Assembly: GCA_039545355.1 (NCBI GenBank)
Contig: BCJJ01000011.1
Span: forward strand, 808,642-872,641
Source of the DNA: Trichosporon coremiiforme
Taxonomy: Eukaryota > Basidiomycota > Tremellomycetes > Trichosporonales > Trichosporonaceae
DNA: 64,000 nt
Direction of reading: 5' to 3'
A model generated the notes under the pieces. That model was not told the origin of the DNA. It worked only from the letters and a program-made list of their open reading frames with translations, and did no database searches. Position numbers and translations under genes: made by a program. Shown piece after piece: positions 58,072 to 64,000 of this stretch (position 1 is its first letter; the number at the start of each line of letters is the position of its first letter).

Positions 58072-59121
58072 GTTGGTGGTGGTGAGTCTTAGTTGTTTTG
58101 CTGTTCGTGAATCGCTCGACTTTGCGTAACAGGGTTTGTTTGGTTTGGTGAATAAGCAGTCGGAAAGTCGAGCCTGCTCTGCGAGCGTCTAGCCGTCAAA
58201 GGTTGGCGTTGACCAGTCAGGCCCGAAGACGTGAAGAAAGAGGGAGAAAGGAGAAAGAAAGAAAGGGTTAAGGAGAGAAGACGAAAGAGCAAATAAGCAG
58301 TGGTGAGTTGGAAGAGCAACAGGAGTGACATGAACCCATACCTATCGATATTCGCACCCCGAGGGCTGTGCTGTGCGCCATGCGACAGAGCCGACGAACC
58401 AACACCTTAGCGACCACCCTATGTACTAATTCAGACTCATAAGCCACGTCCAAATTGAACCAAACATTGCATGGCATTGCTTGGTACAGAGAATGCAAGA
58501 AAGTGGCATGCATGCAATGTACTGGAGGACGCTTTGCTCTGGGAGAGAAGGAAGACATGCACGGAGAAAAAAACAAAGATGGCTTTGCTTTGCTTTGGCT
58601 TGTCACGACGACACGGGCGTCAGGAACGGCTGCTTGCATGTGAGGATCCCCAGGTTTCAACTTGTGTACCAGCAGAGCTAGCAGAACAACGCATCGCAGT
58701 GAAATCGACGAACCCTGGACAATTGATGGACGACGCCGCTGACAGGCAACTATTGTCCTATGGTGGGTGGCCATGGGCGGTGGGTTGTATGCGGTTCCCA
58801 CCATCCCACAATGGCCAGGCGACTGCGCGCACCCCGAGCCCCCAGACCGAGAATTCCGAGAACGAGAACGCGAAGAATCCGCACTACTACTGGCGAGGAA
58901 CGACACCCAGTAACCCTAGCCTGCCTGGCACCTTCAGTGATCAGACCGACACGTGGCAAGACTATGCGGTCCTCCCCCTAACGTTACTAGAGAATTGGAG
59001 CCAAGTCTAGCCCCGCAGTCCTCAAGCCTCTCCTCCGTTGTTGTTGCCTTCTTCTCACTTGCGACTTCTCACTTTCTCTCGTTCATCTGTCTGCTCCTGC
59101 GTTAAACTTCTGTGTTCAAAA
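58072..59121. other. Divergent promoter region between chitin synthase and SR-protein genes
   Basis: 1.05 kb with two promoters back to back. A purine-rich stretch on the plus strand (GAAAGGAGAAAGAAAGAAAG near 58247-58266) belongs to the leader of the chitin synthase gene; a C/T-rich leader (CTTCTCACTTGCGACTTC near 59050) precedes the SR gene. Several ORFs at 58268-59010 overlap on both strands and lack domains; I do not support them as genes. Confidence 0.5.
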
Positions 59122-60575
59122 ATGGTGAGTGCATCGGATAGGATACGTTCAGTGATTTCGAGACTGACCATTCCAGCAAAACCGCACGTGAGTGAGAGTT
59201 GCGCACGCGGCGCGTTTTATGGTTCCCCGAACGAACATTGCGTTCGGGCAATGAAGGAAGGGTCGACGACTAACCACCCGCAGTGTCCTCTACGTGACTG
59301 GCTTTAGCCCCAACCTCCGCGCCCGGGATTTGGCTTGGGAGTTCAAGCGCTTTGGCCGTCTCGTCCGCTGTGACATCCCCGCTCTCAAGAGCGCTTCCTC
59401 ATCTCGTAAGTATCCGTGTTCCCACCTGCATCGCCGACACACTCTTCGGTTGTTGTCGTCTCCCGTTGCATCTATCCACTTTCTATCTTTTTTTCAAAGC
59501 CCCCTTGACTAGACCCCTCATGCCCGTCTTGCTCAGCGTGAGCTAGGTCCGTTATTCTTCCTTCAACGATACGGTCCTGCGATCAAAAGCGTGGAGCGAG
59601 TTTGCCTCGGGCAGGAACGGACACAAGGTCTCAAGACAGGCACACTGGCGCAAACGTCATCCGGCCTCCGTCCCAAGAGTCTCGAGCCAAGTGGCGAGTC
59701 GGCCGCCGGATCCGCGCGAGCGCCGGCGGTCCGCGGCAAGGGCGCGACGGCGAGCGAACGAGCGCACCTCGCGAGAATGCTTTTCCTTAAGACCACCCTT
59801 CCCCGCGCGTGCACCGAGCATCGAGCGAAAGCGGCGACAAGCGTGCGAAAGCGACAGCGAATCGTTTGCTTCTCCTCGAGGAGAGTCCGCTAGCATCCAC
59901 CACCACACCACCCACCCGAGTTCGAGCGAGCGAGGACCCATTGCCAGCGAGCTAGCGTGGACGACGACGACCCGACTGGAAACAGTAAGAATACCGCAGC
60001 TCACCCCACGCAGCCTTTGCCTTCGTCGAGTTCCGCCGTGAGGACGACGCCGAGGACGCCTACTACGACATGCACGGTCGCACCATCGACGGCCGCCGCA
60101 TCACCGTCCAGTGGGCCAAGCGTCCGCCCTCGGCTGCCTGGCGCCATGAGGAGTGAGTTTGCTGCGTCTTGCGGCGTCTTTCGGTGCCCAGGACGATCAG
60201 CTAGCGTTTGTGATGTTTGGAGCTGACGTCAGCTACCGCCGTGACCGTGGCCAGGACCGCGCGCGCTCTCCCCCTCGTCGCCGTTCGCCGAGCCCTCGCC
60301 GCCGTTCCCCCAGCCCGCGCCGTGACGAGCGCGCTGACCGGGAGTACGAGCGCGAGCGCGACAGCGGACGTGACAGCCGCGACGAGCGTGACGAGCCGCG
60401 CGGCGACGAGCCCCGCGACGAGCGCCGCCGCTCCACGACCCCGCCCCGCAAGGACGGTCGTGACGACCGCGACGACGAGCGCCGTGACGGCCGTGACGAC
60501 CGCGACGAGCGCGACGACCGCCACGACGACGAGCGCGAGCGCGACCAGGGCGAGAACGAGCGCCGTGACGACTAA
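59122..60575 (+). CDS. SR-family splicing factor (one RRM plus Arg-Ser/Arg-Asp-rich tail)
   Basis: Exons 59122-59124, 59177-59187, 59284-59405, 60014-60152 and 60233-60575 total 618 nt, 205 residues. Exon 1 codes only the start Met, exon 2 eleven nt. RRM: RTVLYVTGFSPNLRARDLAW with RNP2-like VLYVTGF, then FAFVEFRREDDAEDAYYDMH with RNP1-like FAFVEF, and GRRITVQWAKRPP. The tail begins YRRDRGQDRARSPPRRRSPS and turns into long Arg-Asp/Arg-Glu repeats ending in ENERRDD. This is the layout of small SR proteins that choose splice sites. Intron 3 is 608 nt, the largest in the window. In SR genes such introns often carry cassette exons with stops that adjust the protein's own level; that is inference here. 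The domain call is certain, the exact ortholog is not. Confidence 0.9.
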
Positions 60576-61011
60576 GCGGCCTTCCTCTCCGCACTCAAGG
60601 TGCGCAGGTGCGTCCCATATGTCTTCTGGCCGCAGCAGCGGCGTCAGCTGCACAGCTGCTTGAAAGTGCCCGTACGTAATAAAATATCTCGCAGTATGCA
60701 AAGTGTGGCTTGCTACGTTTTCTTTGTGACTCTGGACGTGCACACGAAGGAGGCAACTTACGTTGGTCCGCACTCGTTCCCCGCTTGCGTTGACCCCGCG
60801 CGGCTCCTGCCAGCCTTCGCTCGATCGACGATCGGACCCGAGCGTAAGCTTGCGACGTTGGTATCTATCTGCGACATCTCTCCCTGTTCTAGCATCCCTT
60901 CACGTTGGCCCAGATCTGGAGTTGTGAGTTTCTGCCGTTCCATTGCCGCATCGAAGGTGTGCGTCATGATCAGCACCAGCTCCGGGGTCAGTCACGGCTG
61001 TGTCGCTCATT

Positions 61012-61056
61012 GTGTTCAGTATGCTCAGTGCGCTCAGCATGATCAGTGTGCCGGGT
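61012..61056. repeat. 9-bp minisatellite, five imperfect units
   Basis: Successive units GTGTTCAGT, ATGCTCAGT, GCGCTCAGC, ATGATCAGT, then a degenerate GTGCCGGGT. Consensus is roughly RTGNTCAGT. Non-coding, between convergent genes. Confidence 0.7.
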
Positions 61057-61267
61057 GTACTCTACCAGTGCGACCAGTGAGCTCGAGCATAGTGCAGTGT
61101 ACAAATGTCCATTCACGTTTTACGTTGCTACTGCTGCATTTCGCGTGTCGGTGGAAACAAGGTGGTGAGAGCATGGTTGGGGGAGGGGATCGGGGTATAC
61201 AAAAACGCTGTTACTACTTGTACGTGTTGGCTTGGGGCTCGTTGCCTCTCTGCCTCTTTCCTTCCGA

Positions 61268-61360
61268 TCCTCTCTCCTCTCTCCTCTTTCGAGCCTCTCC
61301 TCTGTGTTGTGGGAGTTCGTGGAGAGAAGAGGAAAGGAAGAGAGAAGGGAGAGAGGAGGA
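61268..61360. repeat. Pyrimidine tract facing a purine tract (imperfect inverted repeat)
   Basis: A C/T-only run from about 61268 (CCTCTCTCCTCTCTCCTC) is followed after about 20 bp by a G/A run from 61320 (GGAGAGAAGAGGAAAGGAAG). The arms can pair in a long imperfect hairpin in RNA of either strand. It lies 3' of both STE12 and the SR gene. Confidence 0.6.
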
Positions 61361-61737
61361 CTGGTATCCTGTCTGCAAAAAAGGTGGGACGAAGAATTGG
61401 TCGACGTGTTGCCGGAGCGCACCGAGGACGCTGGGGTACCACGCCACTTTCAATCGCGGTATCAGGTGTGGGCGTTGGTCTGGCGACGAAGAACACGATG
61501 GGCGGTGGAACGACTAAGGTGGCGGGTGGGGTTGTTGGTATCGAATCATTAAACTGGGGAATCTGGTTTACACAGAAAGACGAAAGAAGATAAGCAAGTC
61601 AAGGTTCGTTTAAACAACCCAAGATTTGTCGCCGGTGGCCGGTGGGGCTGGCGTCAAGATGAAGACCGTGATTTGGGCCGAGTCGCTAAACGAGTCGGCA
61701 AGAGTTGGGTGAGGAGGATGTGTGCCAGCGAGGAACC

Positions 61738-64000
61738 TCACATGGGAGGAGGCTGCTGTTGCCAGCTGTTGTTCGGGTCAACGGCTTGGTCGCCGTGGTA
61801 CTCGTCCTCGGCCTTGGCGACCATGGGAGCGCCGTTGACGTCGACACCGCTATTCCACTGTGCCTGCTGTGGCGGGTAGTACTCACCGCCCTGCTGGCCG
61901 TCCACCGCCGCAGGCTCAGAGTAGACGTAGCCCTGCGTGCCCGACACGTTTGGCATCGAGTTGACCATGCCGCTCGGGGCCGGGGCAGGAGGGGGACCCA
62001 TCGAGCCGTAGTTGTATGAGCCACCGCCACCGTGTGGTGTCAGAGAGCGGTAGCGCATTGGCTGCTGGGGCGGTGTGAACGACGGTCCGACGGAGGAGAC
62101 GCTCGGCGCGTTCCACGCATTGGGCGGGGGCATCGACAGCCAGTCGGGCGGCACTGTCGTGGAGCGCTGCGGCGCCTGCATGCCGCCGTAGTACATGTTG
62201 TACTGTGCGTTCGGGCTTACAAATGTCAGCGCATTGCCACAAGGTGTTTCATGTTTCAACACGGGGATTTTTCACCGCCCTGTCGTAGTATCTCAACTCA
62301 CTCAACGGGGACATGTGACATCATGCCATCAGTCGGCGCTGGTGATTGCGTCGGCCAGCGGCGGCCAAGATAAGGCGGTGCGCTAAGCCGCGAGTCCTCG
62401 ACCGTCTCGCTGCTCGAACGTGGTGGCTCGTCCTTGCGGTGCAGGCGTAAGTGTTGCAGCAGGTTGTCCTGGCGACTGAAGGCGCGCGAACAAAGCTTGC
62501 AAGCGAACGGACGCTCCTGCGTGTGCGTCCGGATGTGGCGCTTCAGGTGCTCCAAGCGCTTGAACGGTCTGCGGCAGAACTCGAAGACGCAGACGAACGA
62601 CTTCTCCTCGGTGGCGCCGACGTGCGCGGCTTGGGGGGCAGCTGTCGAGGCGGTGCTGCTGTTGGCAGCATCGGCTCCTGGTGCCGGTGAGTCACGAACA
62701 GAGTCCGTCTTGCGCTTCTTCTCGTCACCGCCGACCGTGGAGACCGCCGTTCCGTCGCGCTTGGCCCTCTCCTCATCATCCTCAGGGGCCACCGACTTTG
62801 AAGGGGATGAACGCTTCGAGCGCGTACGCTTGCGCTTATACGCTGAACTTCCCTCAAACATCGTCACGGTGAACTGGGGTAATCCCCCTGGCCCCGTCTG
62901 GTACTGGTCGGCGGTCGGCTGAAAAAAATCAGGAACCGGTCTGCCTGTGTTGGGATCGATGGCGCCGACACGGCCAGTCCACATGCTCTGCTCGACCGAG
63001 CCGTCCATGGGACGTCCGTCGTAGGTCATGCTGGGGTCCATGCTCGACTGCCTCGATCCCTCCGGACCCATACCTCCCGCCATCATGTGAGCAGCATTGG
63101 GAGCAATGCGTGCCTGCAGAGGGTAGACCTGGTCCTGAGATAGCGTCAGCGTCTGTGCAAACAGGATATCGTTATCGCGAGGCACTAACTAGAATAGCCG
63201 CCTCCATTCCACGATTGGTGCCCATAAACTGCTCGTAGAGACCACGGCGCGGGTCATACTTGAAGCTGCGGGCGGGCTCGCCAACGACGACCGATGTCGG
63301 CTCCTGACCAGCCTTCTCGCGCTTCAAGTCGCGCTCAAGAGCATCAAGGAAGAGACGGTCATGCGGGACAGAGAACCAGTAGAAGACCTTCTGCTTCTTC
63401 TGGGTACGGATGCACCCGTTGCGGAACAGGAAGTCAAGGAAAGCAGACCTGTAGTGTCAGCTAAAGTGTCCCAACTGTGTCTTGTAATCAGAATCTGAAA
63501 CTCACTTTGGCTCCTCGAGACAAGCATCAACACCAGGCTTAAGGTTGCGGAGGTCGGAGAAGACACCCTCCTCCCACTTTTTGGTGTGCTTCACGGGGCG
63601 ACCGAACGCCTCGAAACGGAAAAGAAGTGCGCGGACTGGATTTGGTGAGCTAACGTTCCTCAGCCAGCCAAACTCAAAACTCACCGATGTCAGTGCCCGT
63701 GATATGATAAAGGCCGTTCCAGAGCACACATGCAACGTCCTCGCCGTTCGGGAGTCGGAACTTGGAGAGATCAGGAAGATGCTGCATGTCAGTCCCATTT
63801 CCGTGAGCAGCAACTCACGCTCTGAGGAAGCGTAGACCACTTCGTGGGAGCGGTAGCAAGGAACTGTGATGTCAGCAACCCTGATGATGAGCGTCACTTA
63901 CGAAAAGCAATCTGCAAAGCAACTCGACGCGAGCCGTCTCCGAGTCAGTCAGACGCCGTGGAACGACGTCCGCGGGGGGCGGAAGCGGGTAGAGAATGGC
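61738..64000 (-). CDS. STE12: Pheromone-response transcription factor STE12 (STE homeodomain-like + C2H2 fingers); 5' end outside window
   Basis: Seven exons in the window (64000-63902, 63863-63819, 63781-63685, 63635-63506, 63448-63190, 63152-62302, 62215-61738) total 1959 nt, 652 residues, and stay in phase throughout. The STE DNA-binding region comes first: [124 protein letters not shown] linker with a basic [11 protein letters not shown] stretch leads to two C2H2 fingers, [23 protein letters not shown] and the next [21 protein letters not shown] (each shown in part). The STE-plus-fingers form is normal for basidiomycete Ste12. It is a MAT-resident gene in Cryptococcus and the end point of the Ste20-Ste11 cascade, though it is partly dispensable there. 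Confidence 0.95.

Larger units (their letters stand above)
60576..61737. other. Convergent 3' flanks of the SR gene and STE12
   Basis: 1.16 kb between two converging genes. Contains a 9-bp tandem repeat at 61012-61056 and a long pyrimidine tract (61268-61302) followed by a purine tract (61320-61360), listed separately. A 305-codon open frame at 60600-61517 has no ATG-led domain and odd composition (Cys/Ser/Leu-rich); I do not support it. Confidence 0.5.

Noticed and set aside
60600..61517. 305-codon open frame downstream of the SR gene
   Set aside because: No ATG start in a sensible place, no domain, Cys/Ser/Leu-rich translation, and it overlaps tandem and Y/R repeats and other open frames.

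Overview
The window is nuclear DNA of a basidiomycete yeast or yeast-like fungus. Genes are densely packed and split by very short GT-AG introns, mostly 32 to 57 nt, with a CTAAC or CTGAC branch site a few bases before the acceptor. Protein content and architecture (Tremellomycete-type STE3, PH-CRIB-kinase STE20, STE12 with both a homeodomain-like region and C2H2 fingers, myosin-motor chitin synthase) point to Tremellomycetes. A Trichosporonales relative of Cryptococcus is my best guess; I could not check this against databases.

The central point is that this looks like the pheromone/receptor (P/R) mating-type region. It carries a seven-helix pheromone receptor (STE3, 20639-21826, minus), a 26-codon lipopeptide pheromone precursor ending in the CAAX box CVIA (26400-26480, minus), the kinases STE20 (18062-20408) and STE11 (4341-8026, minus), and the transcription factor STE12 (61738 to beyond the right edge). 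MYO2 and IKS1, both known residents of the Cryptococcus MAT locus, are also here. No homeodomain (HD, SXI-type) gene was found.

Layout, left to right: MYO2 3' end (+), TSR1 (+), STE11 (-), IKS1 (-), VPS26 (+), an UNC-13/Munc13-like C2 protein (+), STE20 (+), STE3 (-), REI1 (-), DBP10 (+), pheromone precursor (-), UBP6 (-), an MFS transporter (-), a 4.35 kb gene-poor block, a large orphan protein (+), a second orphan protein (-), PRP4 (-), a mitochondrial PPR-like protein (+), seryl-tRNA synthetase (+), NFS1 (+), SUS1/ENY2 (-), a class V chitin synthase (-), an RRM-RS splicing factor (+), STE12 (-, partial).

The pheromone, its class of receptor, PAK kinase, MAPKKK and end-point transcription factor would form one signalling chain: a secreted farnesylated peptide is sensed by STE3, the signal passes through STE20 and STE11, and STE12 responds. 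Housekeeping genes (ribosome biogenesis: TSR1, REI1, DBP10; splicing: PRP4, SR protein; trafficking: VPS26, Munc13-like; Fe-S: NFS1; translation: SES1) lie between them. Exon models were built by hand. Where I summed the exons of a gene (most spliced genes, UBP6 excepted), the total is a multiple of three.
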